64,000 nucleotides of DNA from Leptotrichia sp. oral taxon 212 (GTDB lineage: Bacteria > Fusobacteriota > Fusobacteriia > Fusobacteriales > Leptotrichiaceae): NCBI RefSeq assembly GCF_001274535.1, contig NZ_CP012410.1, positions 1,399,126 through 1,463,125 on the forward strand. The letters are read 5' to 3'. Shown here piece by piece: positions 1-8,819 of this stretch (within the stretch, counting starts at the first letter, position 1; the number at the start of each line of letters is the position of its first letter). The notes beneath the pieces were generated by a model. It saw only the letters and a list, made by a program, of their open reading frames with translations. It was not told where the DNA came from and made no database searches. Made by a program: the position numbers and the translations under genes.

Positions 1-3000
1 GACTGTCAGAAGATGCTGCCGATGAAATTGATATATTTCCACTATTTTCCAATGTATAGTTTCCTGCATCTGAATATTTTCCAAACATTCCTGCCGAACT
101 TCCTTTAGTAACTGTTATCTTTCCATTTACAGCATTGGATGCATTACTGTTTTCAGTGTAAACTCCTGCTGAACCTGTTCCGTTCATTGTAATTACACTG
201 TTGTTTGTAACTTCTGAACCATTCTGTGCAAATATCCCTGCCGAAGCATTTCCATTCATGCTAATAGTTCCGTCATTTGTTACACTTCCCTTACTTGAAA
301 GAATTCCTACTGATGAAGCCTCTGAACCACTTATTGTTCCTTTATTATCAGCTGTAATGTTTGCAACAGTTCCAGTGTTATTTAAAATATACATTCCTAC
401 AGAGCTTGCAGTTCCTATATTTATATTTTTAGTATTTTCAAGGGCAAGCTTGTGTCCAGCTGTTGCAGTCAGTTCTCCATACATTCCGACACTCTGGTTG
501 TAAGTCGTCCCTCCTGTAAGATTTACAGTTCCGTTATTTGTCAATTTATAATCTTTTGCAGTATCAGCATCTACTTTTCCAAAAATTCCTGCTGAACTTC
601 CTTTAGATACTGTAACAGTTCCATTGGAATCATTTACTGCCTCACTGTTTTCTGCATATATTCCTGCTGAACTTGTTTCAGATACATTTATATCTTTAGA
701 ATTTGTTATAAGGGAATCATTTTTCCCATAAATTCCTGCTGAACCTGACCCAAGTATATTCAGTATATTTAAATTTGTAACAGTTCCCTTATTTGCAAGT
801 ATTCCTACAGAACTTGCCTTTTTAGTTTCTATTTTTCCTGCTGTGTCATTTTTAACAACCGCTTTTGATTTATCTGCTGTATTATTCAGTATATACATTC
901 CTACTGAATTTCCCTGATCTACTGTTATGGTATTTTCATTTTTCAACGTTGTTGTTCCTGTAGCCGCCGTTGCAATCTCCGCATACATACCTACACTTTT
1001 TTCAGGTGTTCCTGATACTGTATTCAGATTTATTGTCCCTTTATTTGTTATGTTATAGTTATCAGCCGAAGAGTTTTTAGCAAACATTCCTGCTGACTCT
1101 TTTCCTGTAACTGTTACAGTTCCCTCATTAGAAGATGTACTATTTTCTGTATAAATTCCTGCTGATTTTTCTCCGTTCATTGTTACTGAACCTGAATTTG
1201 TTAATGTAGCACCATTCTGACCCAGCATTCCTGCAGAGCCTCCGCCTGCCATTGTTATATTTCCTGTATTTACAGCTGTTCCTTTGTCAGATATTATTCC
1301 TACTGATTTTGAATCAGCTGCACTGTTTGTAGCATTTATATTTCCTGAATTTGTTATTTCAGAATCATTTTTCCCAAATATTCCTACAGAAGTTTTTCCT
1401 TGTAAAGTTACTGTTCCTGAGCTTGTCACAGTAGATTTTTCAGATAATATTCCTACTGAATTTTCTTTTTTCGCCGTTATAGTTCCTGTATTACTTACTG
1501 TCAGGTTTCCTGCTGAACCTGTTCCATTTTTAGCAAATATTCCTACAGATCCATTCAAATCAATATTTATATTTGATGTATTTCCTATTGCCAGAACACC
1601 TGTTCCACCGGAAACAACTTCTCCATATATTCCTGCTCCCTGAGTATCAGTAGTGTTTGCAGCAGTTCCTACATTTATAGTTCCCACATTCTGTATACTT
1701 TTTGCATCTTTCACTTTAGCATAAATTCCTGCTGAAGTTCCTTTTTCTGCTGTTATTACACCTGACGCTTTATTTTCAGCATTACTGTTATCAGAATAAA
1801 TTCCTGCCGATCCTGTTTCCTCTGCAGTTATAGTTCCCTCATTGCTTATCGTAGAATTTTCTGAACCATAAATTCCTGCCGATCCTGTTCCTTCAGTTGT
1901 AATAGTTCCTCCGTTTTTATTTGTGACGGAAGAATTTTGAGCCAGCAGACCTACAGATTTCTGTTTTTTCATAGTCACAGTACCACTGTTCTCTATAACA
2001 GAGTTTTCTTTCCCAAATATTCCTATAGATGAATCTTCATTTGCTGTTATAGTCGCTCCTGCAGAATTTTTACCTGTTGCTTCTGAAAGGTATATTCCTA
2101 TTGCTTTCTGTGTTCCAGTTAAATTCAATGTTCCTTTATTTTCAGCGTTTCCTCTTGTTCCTCCGTTAGTTCCCAGAGCCGATATTGTTGTCTTGAGGTT
2201 TGATGTTATAACTTTTCCTGTACCGATTGTTGCTGTACCGTCTTTAGTTACAAGAAGCTGTGCATCTGTACTGATATTGGAAAATTTAGAATTTCCTACA
2301 AGATTTATACTTTCTCCAAGTGTTACTTTTGAACCTGTAGCACCATAGAATAATGCAGAATTTTTACCCATCTTAGTAACAGTAAGGTTATTTATACTGT
2401 TTCCTGAAATAGTTACTTCATTTTCAGAAGCTGTAGGCGAATCCCCTTTAAAGTAAGCCAGTACTGCATTATCATCAAGACTTGCCTTTAAGTCATTTAT
2501 AACAAATGTATTGTTAAATTTGCTTGTCTTTGCTGAAAACAGTCCTACTGTTCCATTTCCTAACAGAAGTTCTGCTCCTGTATTGAAAATATTAACCGAT
2601 TGACCATCAGAATATACTCCAATTCCTGTTTTAGATGCTGTAGAACCTTGTACTTCAATAGGAGCTGCTATTGTTCCTGTTGTACCTGTACCTATACTAT
2701 ATATACCCACAGCTCCGTTGCCTGCTATTATTTTCCCTGATGTATGATTAAATGTCGCACCATCTTTCACATACAATGCAACTGTTCCTTCTGTGTTTGT
2801 AATCAAATTTCCAGTATTATTAAATATTAAGTTACCTGTTCCCTTTTCAAGAACTACGGCATTGCTTCCTGTTCCTGTAGATGTTATAGTCCCTGTATTT
2901 TCAAATTTTCCTGTTTTTCCATAAAATCCTAAGGCATTCTGTGCATTCACAGTTACATTTCCGGCATTTGATCCTTCTCCCTGAACTAATATATATCCTA

Positions 3001-5353
3001 CCGAATTATTTCCGTTTACATTAACTTTTCCTGTACTTGTTATATCCACTCTTCCAATTTTATCTTCTTCAAGCCATGTAGCAGCTACTTTTCTGTAACG
3101 TCTTTTATAAGATGTTCCTTCTGTAACAATACCATAGTTTTCTTCTGCCCCTGTCTGAATATCTATTGTTCCGCTTACAGTTATTGTTCCTTTATTTTTA
3201 ACTCTGGCTCCTGAAACTTTTTGAGAATACTTTCCAATAGTTACTGTCCCTGTAAGATTTATTCCATCAGTTCCTACAATATTGTTTGTACTGTTCATCT
3301 GTGCAAAATCATCCAGTTCACCTTTTTTTACCGGTCTTGTCTCCACTTCTGCATATACTCCCACTGCTTCTTCTACTTTTCCTGTATCAGATCCTGAATT
3401 TGCATAAGTATGAGATGAAGGATTTTCAGTTCCTATTTTTATATTTCCTCCTGCATACACTCCCTGTATATTGTGTATCAGTCCTATCCCTATTGATTTA
3501 TCTCCTGAAATATTAATAGTTCCCTTATTTTCCATTTTACTTTCAAAAGTCGGATTAAAATGACTGGCAATCTGACCTCCGGCTGTTGTAGTTATTCCAT
3601 AATTACTATATGTTTTTGTACTTGTAGCATTTATATTTTTTACTGTCAGCATTCCAAAACTTCCAAAACTGTTCAGATTTACAGTTCCCTTATTTTCTGC
3701 AGACATCATGTTTAATCCTAACTTCTCATTATTTCCTGAAGCATTAGGATTCTCAGGTCTCAACTGTATACCTGCACTTTCAGGTGCTTTCAATGTTATC
3801 GTTCCCTGAGTATCATTAATCATTTCATTTCTTGTATTATTAGTTGAACTGTCAAAGTTATTAAATCCAAATGCCACCTGATTCTTTATTGTATTGGCTC
3901 CTGTTCCTCCACCATTTCCATTTATTGTTCCGGCATTTATAACTTTTATATTAGCAACTTTATCCATAGAATTAAAATTGGGATTCAAAGAACTTGATGA
4001 ATATCCAGTATGTGTTCCCTGAACATCAATCCCTGCATTTTTTGAATTATTCAAATTTATAGTTCCTATATATCTAAAAGGGTTTCTAATTGTCCCATCC
4101 ACTCCCTCATCTATCATAAATGCTCTTGTATCCTGAGCGTTTACTTCAACATTTGTATTTACATTATTTAAATTTGAAATCGTTCCCCATGTGGAAATAA
4201 AACCATTCTGTGCACTTACAGTAACTGTTTTGTCATTTAAATTATAATTTGTATTTCTTCCAAATGAAGCAAAATTATATTGACCAATCCCACTTAATCC
4301 TGATGCTGATAATGTAAAATCAACTGGATTTACAGCAGTAAAACTTATATTTGGTGCCGTTACCTGTGCAGGTGCTGTTACATTCAATGCATTTACTGTT
4401 GGTACACCGGGAGCATCTATACTTATACCTATATTAGGTGAGCTTGGTGCTGAAACAGCCATATTCAATGTCGGTGGCACAATATTTAATGTAACTGTAG
4501 GCTTAGTTAAGCTAATATTTACAGTGGGTGCTGTTGCCAATGCCGGAGTATCGGGATTAGCAGGATTCTGTACATTTATGTTTACCGGTGTTACTTCAGG
4601 AAATATTATGCTCGGTGCTTCCAATGGAGAATTTACCCCTATCTGAATTTCCGGTCTTGCTATAGTTCCCGGTGTTTCAATTTGCTGATTAATATTAATT
4701 TCCTGCTTATTTATAGATTTTGGATTTACATTTGCAAGAACCTGCAGTTCCACATCAGGCTCACTGATATCCCTCAAAGGAAGAAATCCGTAATCCAAAT
4801 TTTTATTTGTTGAATAAGGTGTTCCTTCTGATGTAAACCTAAATGGAGCTATTTCACTTAATGATCTTTCATTTGTAACTAAAGTACTTCTTTCCATCCA
4901 TGAAGCTCTGGCATATTTTCCCTGAAAAGGATATCTTTTCTTTCTATCTTCAAATCCTTTATATGGCTTTCCTTGTCTGCTGAAAAAATAATTTGCACCA
5001 TATTGCCATGAACTCCAAGGAGATTTCACCACATGATCTCCCTGCTCCATAAGCTGTACTAATTCTAAATTTGAACCTTTCATTAATTTGTTATTTTCTT
5101 TTCTGGCTTCTCTAAAAACTTTATTTATATCACTTATTGAATTTCTAATTTCTGTTCTTTCCTGATTTATTGAAGTTTCAATATTTTTGACTTCAGGTGT
5201 TGTTCCTGCTACATTTGAATTTGAAAAAGATAAAGTTCCTGCTATTAAAAATCCTAAAAGCAGACCTTTCGTATATTTTATATCTTTACATTGCTTAGCT
5301 AATCTTCTTAGCCCTTTTTCCATTTTTTTCAGTATATTATTTATTGTTCTCAC
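1..5353 (-). CDS. Giant autotransporter adhesin, 5' part (C-terminus beyond window)
   Basis: The leftward frame is open from a GTG at 5353 to the window edge, about 1,784 codons, with no stop. Residues about 1-45 (K/R-rich, then YTKGLLLGFLIAG) resemble the N-terminal region typical of Leptotrichia/Fusobacterium autotransporters and include an extended signal peptide. A charged segment follows, then a Pro-rich stretch at about residues 220-325, then a long passenger of repeated units with the pattern N-x-G-T-I/V-x-x-x-G-x-x-S-A/V-G-I-Y/F, more than twenty in view, which predicts a parallel beta-helix. The C-terminal beta-barrel must lie outside the window. The start is uncertain. AAGGAG directly abuts the GTG, which is too close; an in-frame ATG lies at 5323, and a stop lies just upstream of the GTG. 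Role inferred: surface adhesion. Composition matches the rest of the window, so recent transfer is not indicated. Confidence 0.85.
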   Translation of the reverse strand, partial: MRTINNILKKMEKGLRRLAKQCKDIKYTKGLLLGFLIAGTLSFSNSNVAGTTPEVKNIETSINQERTEIRNSISDINKVFREARKENNKLMKGSNLELVQLMEQGDHVVKSPWSSWQYGANYFFSRQGKPYKGFEDRKKRYPFQGKYARASWMERSTLVTNERSLSEIAPFRFTSEGTPYSTNKNLDYGFLPLRDISEPDVELQVLANVNPKSINKQEININQQIETPGTIARPEIQIGVNSPLEAPSIIFPEVTPVNINVQNPANPDTPALATAPTVNISLTKPTVTLNIVPPTLNMAVSAPSSPNIGISIDAPGVPTVNALNVTAPAQVTAPNISFTAVNPVDFTLSASGLSGIGQYNFASFGRNTNYNLNDKTVTVSAQNGFISTWGTISNLNNVNTNVEVNAQDTRAFMIDEGVDGTIRNPFRYIGTINLNNSKNAGIDVQGTHTGYSSSSLNPNFNSMDKVANIKVINAGTINGNGGGTGANTIKNQVAFGFNNFDSSTNNTRNEMINDTQGTITLKAPESAGIQLRPENPNASGNNEKLGLNMMSAENKGTVNLNSFGSFGMLTVKNINATSTKTYSNYGITTTAGGQIASHFNPTFESKMENKGTINISGDKSIGIGLIHNIQGVYAGGNIKIGTENPSSHTYANSGSDTGKVEEAVGVYAEVETRPVKKGELDDFAQMNSTNNIVGTDGINLTGTVTIGKYSQKVSGARVKNKGTITVSGTIDIQTGAEENYGIVTEGTSYKRRYRKVAATWLEEDKIGRVDITSTGKVNVNGNNSVGYILVQGEGSNAGNVTVNAQNALGFYGKTGKFENTGTITSTGTGSNAVVLEKGTGNLIFNNTGNLITNTEGTVALYVKDGATFNHTSGKIIAGNGAVGIYSIGTGTTGTIAAPIEVQGSTASKTGIGVYSDGQSVNIFNTGAELLLGNGTVGLFSAKTSKFNNTFVINDLKASLDDNAVLAYFKGDSPTASENEVTISGNSINNLTVTKMGKNSALFYGATGSKVTLGESINLVGNSKFSNISTDAQLLVTKDGTATIGTGKVITSNLKTTISALGTNGGTRGNAENKGTLNLTGTQKAIGIYLSEATGKNSAGATITANEDSSIGIFGKENSVIENSGTVTMKKQKSVGLLAQNSSVTNKNGGTITTEGTGSAGIYGSENSTISNEGTITAEETGSAGIYSDNSNAENKASGVITAEKGTSAGIYAKVKDAKSIQNVGTINVGTAANTTDTQGAGIYGEVVSGGTGVLAIGNTSNINIDLNGSVGIFAKNGTGSAGNLTVSNTGTITAKKENSVGILSEKSTVTSSGTVTLQGKTSVGIFGKNDSEITNSGNINATNSAADSKSVGIISDKGTAVNTGNITMAGGGSAGMLGQNGATLTNSGSVTMNGEKSAGIYTENSTSSNEGTVTVTGKESAGMFAKNSSADNYNITNKGTINLNTVSGTPEKSVGMYAEIATAATGTTTLKNENTITVDQGNSVGMYILNNTADKSKAVVKNDTAGKIETKKASSVGILANKGTVTNLNILNILGSGSAGIYGKNDSLITNSKDINVSETSSAGIYAENSEAVNDSNGTVTVSKGSSAGIFGKVDADTAKDYKLTNNGTVNLTGGTTYNQSVGMYGELTATAGHKLALENTKNINIGTASSVGMYILNNTGTVANITADNKGTISGSEASSVGILSSKGSVTNDGTISMNGNASAGIFAQNGSEVTNNSVITMNGTGSAGVYTENSNASNAVNGKITVTKGSSAGMFGKYSDAGNYTLENSGNISISSAASSDS

Positions 5354-5476
5354 TCCTTCATTATTTTATTATTTCCTTTTCTTTATAAATTACTTATAGA
5401 AAATTATATTTTAAAATTAAAGTTACTTTATTACTATCTAAATAAACCATAATTGTATGCAAAAATAACAACGTAT

Positions 5477-5505
5477 AGTATAGCATTTTTTCTTTAAATT
5501 TAAAA
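5477..5505 (-). promoter_or_regulatory. Predicted promoter of the giant autotransporter gene
   Basis: On the minus strand a TATACT -10 box (5482-5477) is preceded by TGC, an extended -10, and by TTTTAA at 5505-5500 with a 17-bp spacer. It leaves a leader of roughly 115-120 nt before the GTG. The -35 is weak. The left end of the IS30-like element begins 25 bp upstream. Confidence 0.5.
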
Positions 5506-5515
5506 TATCTTTTTT

Positions 5516-5530
5516 ATTATTTCTCAGATA
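5516..5530. repeat. 15-bp direct repeat flanking the IS (left copy)
   Basis: ATTATTTCTCAGATA occurs here and identically at 6701-6715, immediately outside the two inverted repeats of the IS30-like element. This is the arrangement expected of a target-site duplication. It is longer than the 2-3 bp usual for IS30 elements. Confidence 0.85.
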
Positions 5531-6700
5531 GGTAAATTGCAATAGTAAATGTCACTTTTTTATGAAATATTATGAAATGTACTGTTTCAGTTCAATATCA
5601 TACATTTCTTTTGAGCTTTTTCCATTAAAAAGTTTTCTCGGATAATTATTCATCCATTCCTCTATACTCTTTAGTTCTTCTTCCGTTATTTCTGTTATAT
5701 CTGTCCCTTTTGGTATAAATCTTCTTATCAGCTTATTATTATTTTCGTTACTCCCTCGTTCCCACGAACTGAAGCTGTGTGCATAAAAATATCCTACTCC
5801 CTGTCCTTCTATCTCATCAACCTTCATAAATTCACTCCCATTGTCACTCGTAAGTGTCTTTATTGAATCTGGATATTCCTCTATTAATCCCTTTATTCTT
5901 CCTTCTGTATGTAATGCTATCCTGTTTTCAAGCTTCCTTATCAGTTGAAGCCTTGTCTTACGTTCTGTCAGTACAAGAAGACATGCCAATGTCCCCTTCT
6001 TACCTAATACTGTATCCACTTCCCAGTGCCCATGCTCTAACCGTTCTCCTATCCTTTCGTCTCTTTCCTCTATACTTCTCCCTCCCTGCTTCCTTATACG
6101 TTTCCTTAACTCAACCTTCTTCTTTCTCCTCTTCCTATAGGGCATGTCATCCTCACTATATTCCAGAAACAGTCCGCTATGTATATAGTTATACAGTGTC
6201 TTCAGTCCTATGTTTACTTCCTGTCCTTCCCTTTTTGCTTGCTCCAGTGCAGCATACGGGGAATTCTTTCCCCGTTTCATCGAATCTTCAAGATATTTTA
6301 CCAGTTTGAGGTTCTTCCCTATCTTAAGTTCTCCTTCTTTCCCCTTCTGTGCCTTGTTATACTTTGACTGGGCAAATTCCGCAGAATATACTCCCCTTGT
6401 CGATAAATCTGTATTCAGAAGCTCCACCATGCCCCTTTTAATTTCCCTGTGGAGGGTCCTCACACTTATTCCCAGCTCCTGTGCTATTTTCACTTTTGAC
6501 ATTCCTATTTTAAGAAATGCTTCTATTTTTCCTCTCTCTATTAATTTTAAGTGTTGCCCTTTTCTTCTTTTTGTTGTATACTGTTCTTGAACCATATCTG
6601 TTTTCTCCTTTGATTGTTTGTGGTGAATTAATCATACCATAGAAAACTTTTATGGTTCTTATTTTTTCCCATATAGTGACACTTTATTTTACAACTTTTA
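5531..6700 (-). mobile_element. Complete IS30-like insertion sequence, 1,170 bp
   Basis: The element is bounded by imperfect inverted repeats of 26 bp (5531-5556 and 6675-6700, 18/26 matching with no gaps; the inner 7 bp, TGTCACT, are identical). It is flanked by identical 15-bp direct repeats. It contains one intact transposase gene occupying most of its length, as usual in IS30 (about 1.0-1.2 kb). No degradation is visible, so it looks recently inserted and possibly active. It sits between the autotransporter promoter and the terminator of the next gene, and its transposase reads toward the autotransporter. Confidence 0.9.
5570..6595 (-). CDS. IS30 family transposase
   Basis: This 341-aa protein catalyses cut and strand transfer of its own element. 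Residues about 15-55 form a helix-turn-helix (KVKIAQELGISVRTLHREI) for end recognition, and a second basic region lies at about 150-180. The catalytic DDE core is visible as D194 (HWEVDTV), D251 (TLTSDNGSEF) and E284 (ERGSNENNNK). The D251-E284 spacing of 33 is characteristic of IS30. The length is normal and there is no frameshift. The ATG at 6595 is preceded by AAAGGAGA at good spacing. The several long plus-strand frames inside it are antisense shadows. Confidence 0.95.
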   Translation of the reverse strand: MVQEQYTTKRRKGQHLKLIERGKIEAFLKIGMSKVKIAQELGISVRTLHREIKRGMVELLNTDLSTRGVYSAEFAQSKYNKAQKGKEGELKIGKNLKLVKYLEDSMKRGKNSPYAALEQAKREGQEVNIGLKTLYNYIHSGLFLEYSEDDMPYRKRRKKKVELRKRIRKQGGRSIEERDERIGERLEHGHWEVDTVLGKKGTLACLLVLTERKTRLQLIRKLENRIALHTEGRIKGLIEEYPDSIKTLTSDNGSEFMKVDEIEGQGVGYFYAHSFSSWERGSNENNNKLIRRFIPKGTDITEITEEELKSIEEWMNNYPRKLFNGKSSKEMYDIELKQYIS

Positions 6701-6715
6701 ATTATTTCTCAGATA
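6701..6715. repeat. 15-bp direct repeat flanking the IS (right copy)
   Basis: Identical to 5516-5530 and directly adjacent to the right inverted repeat of the IS30-like element. Confidence 0.85.
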
Positions 6716-6742
6716 AATATATATGCTTTTTTTTTAATAGTC

Positions 6743-6772
6743 CAATATAAAAAGAAGGCCTTATAGCCTTCT
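6743..6772 (-). terminator. Rho-independent terminator of the exported-protein gene
   Basis: Stem AGAAGGC/GCCTTCT with a 6-nt loop (6753-6772), followed on the minus strand by a T-rich run (TTTTTATATT). It lies between the stop at 6818 and the IS. Confidence 0.8.
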
Positions 6773-6817
6773 AAAATATAGATGTTTAGCTCTATTTCCT
6801 TTACAATTTAATTACTA

Positions 6818-7327
6818 TCAAATCTCTTTTCCTTCTTCAAGTACTTCAACAATATCTGAATTTTTATCCAAAATGACAATTTTTTTCAGTTTGCTGTCAT
6901 ATCCAAAATAAAGATAGTCATATTTTTCTCCCTTAAGATCTGCATAATCTTTCACATAATATACATTTTTTCTGAAATCTGGATAAATTCTGTATCTTTT
7001 CAGTTTGCCTTCTTTTTCTCCCTTAGATATCTCATCCTTTGAATAAGGCTGATTTATATATCTTTTTATTTTTTTCGCATGGCATGTACATTCAAAATCC
7101 AGTTCCGGTTTCCACTGAATAAGATATTCCTTATTATTTTCCTCTATAATCTGAAAATTATGTTTCCCGTTTTCTTCATTAAAATATTTTTCAGAATCCG
7201 CACTAAACCATGAAACTTTTTCTACTTCATTAAACACTTCTCTTTTTTTCTGTATACCAGAAGTAAATTTTTCAGCCATTATACTTATTCCAAGCACAAA
7301 AAACAGCAATAAAATTATTTTCTTCAT
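6818..7327 (-). CDS. Small exported protein of unknown function
   Basis: This is a 169-aa protein I do not recognise. Residues 1-18 form a clear signal peptide (MKKIILLLFFVLGISIMA, then EK), so it should be periplasmic or secreted. The mature part is highly charged (K/E-rich) and contains one C-x-C motif (ECTCHAKK) at about residues 80-83 and a Tyr-rich middle. It has no paired downstream cysteines, so a disulfide or metal role is only a possibility. It is a single-gene unit with its own terminator. Similar short exported K/E/Y-rich proteins stand at 10193-10633 and 10671-11876. Confidence 0.75.
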   Translation of the reverse strand: MKKIILLLFFVLGISIMAEKFTSGIQKKREVFNEVEKVSWFSADSEKYFNEENGKHNFQIIEENNKEYLIQWKPELDFECTCHAKKIKRYINQPYSKDEISKGEKEGKLKRYRIYPDFRKNVYYVKDYADLKGEKYDYLYFGYDSKLKKIVILDKNSDIVEVLEEGKEI

Positions 7328-7435
7328 TCAATATCCTTCTTTCTAAAATATTATATAATTCCACTTACTACTATTTTACCTCAATTCTTAAAGATTTCAA
7401 TAGAAATTATATAATTAATCTTTTCTCATGAAAAA

Positions 7436-8698
7436 TCATTTTATCTGTCCTATATCTTTCCTAAAATACATATTGTTGAAATGTATTTTTTTCATTGAAC
7501 TGTAAGCATGTTCCCTTGCCTCTTCCAAAGTTTTTCCAAATCCTACAATATTTAAAACACGTCCTCCCGAAGTGACGAAATCATCGTTTTCCTTTTTTGC
7601 ACCACATATAAATAATATTTCTCCATTTTTTCCTATATCTGACAGTCCTGATATTTTATCTCCTTTATTGTACTTTTCAGGATAACCTCCTGCCACTGCC
7701 ACTACACAGCATGAATATTGTTTTTTCCACTCAATTTTAACTTCCGATAATTTTTTATCAAATGCGCTTTTTATCATTTCAACCATATCTGTTTCAAGTA
7801 ATGGCAATACTGCCTGAGTTTCAGGATCACCAAGTCTCATATTATATTCAAGCAGGTATACCCCTTTCTTTGTAATCATCAGTCCAAAAAATATTACTCC
7901 CTCAAAGTCCATTCCTTCGTTCTGAATTCCTTTCAGGGTAGGAGCCATTATATTCTTTTTAAATTCTTCAAATACTTCATCAGTCACATATGGATTTGGA
8001 GAGATTACTCCCATTCCTCCTGTATTAAGTCCAGTTTCATTTTCTCCTATTTTTTTATGATCCTTTGCAGAAAGTAGCGGAAGAATTACATTACAGTCAG
8101 TAAAAGACAATATCGAAGCTTCTACTCCATCCAGATATTCTTCAATTACAACTTGACTTCCAGCGTTTCCAAATTTTTCATCAACCATTATATCTTCCAC
8201 AGCTTTGATTGCCTCATCCAGATTTTGAGCGATTATAACTCCTTTTCCTGCTGCCAGTCCGCTCGCCTTTATAACTACAGGAAAGTCTTTCCAGTTGTTC
8301 AAAAATTCCTTAGCTTTCCCAGAATTATCAAAAATTTCATAAATAGCTGTCTTAATTCCATATTTTTTCATAAAATCTTTAGAATATGCCTTACTTCCTT
8401 CAAGAATTGCAGCTTTTTTATCAGGCCCGAATATCTTCAGTCCATTCTTCTTAAATTCATCAACTATTCCCTGAACAAGAAGTTCTTCACTTCCTACAAT
8501 AGTCAAATCAATTCCGTTTTTCTTTGCAAAATCAATATATTCCTGTATACCTTTTAAGTCAACATTCTCTGCAATTTCAATCAGTTCAGCTCCTGCATTT
8601 CCCGGTGCAATAAAAATCTTCTGAACATCCTTGTTTTGTGACATTTTCCATGCAATGGCATGTTCCCTCCCACCAGCTCCGACTATTAGAATTTTCAT
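7436..8698 (-). CDS. purD: Phosphoribosylamine-glycine ligase (GAR synthetase)
   Basis: PurD joins glycine to 5-phosphoribosylamine using ATP, the second step of IMP synthesis, in the cytosol. The protein has 420 aa, the normal length. It shows the N-terminal GAGGREHAIAW motif, the ATP-grasp segment VIKASGLAAGKGV, EEYLDGVEASIL, and the metal/ATP-site motif EYNMRLGDPETQ. I place the start at the ATG at 8698 because GGAGGAGG lies just upstream. A frame six codons longer would put that Shine-Dalgarno inside the gene. It is separated from the main pur operon by about 5 kb of accessory genes and a tRNA. A possible promoter with TGA-TAAAAT lies in the upstream spacer. Confidence 0.95.
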   Translation of the reverse strand: MKILIVGAGGREHAIAWKMSQNKDVQKIFIAPGNAGAELIEIAENVDLKGIQEYIDFAKKNGIDLTIVGSEELLVQGIVDEFKKNGLKIFGPDKKAAILEGSKAYSKDFMKKYGIKTAIYEIFDNSGKAKEFLNNWKDFPVVIKASGLAAGKGVIIAQNLDEAIKAVEDIMVDEKFGNAGSQVVIEEYLDGVEASILSFTDCNVILPLLSAKDHKKIGENETGLNTGGMGVISPNPYVTDEVFEEFKKNIMAPTLKGIQNEGMDFEGVIFFGLMITKKGVYLLEYNMRLGDPETQAVLPLLETDMVEMIKSAFDKKLSEVKIEWKKQYSCCVVAVAGGYPEKYNKGDKISGLSDIGKNGEILFICGAKKENDDFVTSGGRVLNIVGFGKTLEEAREHAYSSMKKIHFNNMYFRKDIGQIK

Positions 8699-8819
8699 TT
8701 TTTCCTCCTCCGGCATTTTAGACTTTTGATTAGCCTATTTTCTTATATCTGTTTAGTATATTTTATCACATTTTCCCCTAATATTAAATGTAAAAATCTT
8801 TAAATTCTTTCATAATTTT

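Noticed and set aside
1-2200. Regularly recurring short motifs that might suggest a CRISPR array
   Set aside because: The units are diverged coding repeats in one open frame, with no identical repeats and no spacers of constant length.
201-3516. Plus-strand open frames with repeated IPTE/IPAE-type segments
   Set aside because: They are antisense readings of the autotransporter repeats, with no ribosome sites. The continuous minus-strand frame explains the sequence.
5854-6590. Three long plus-strand ORFs inside the IS element
   Set aside because: They are fully antisense to the intact transposase with its DDE motif and ribosome site.
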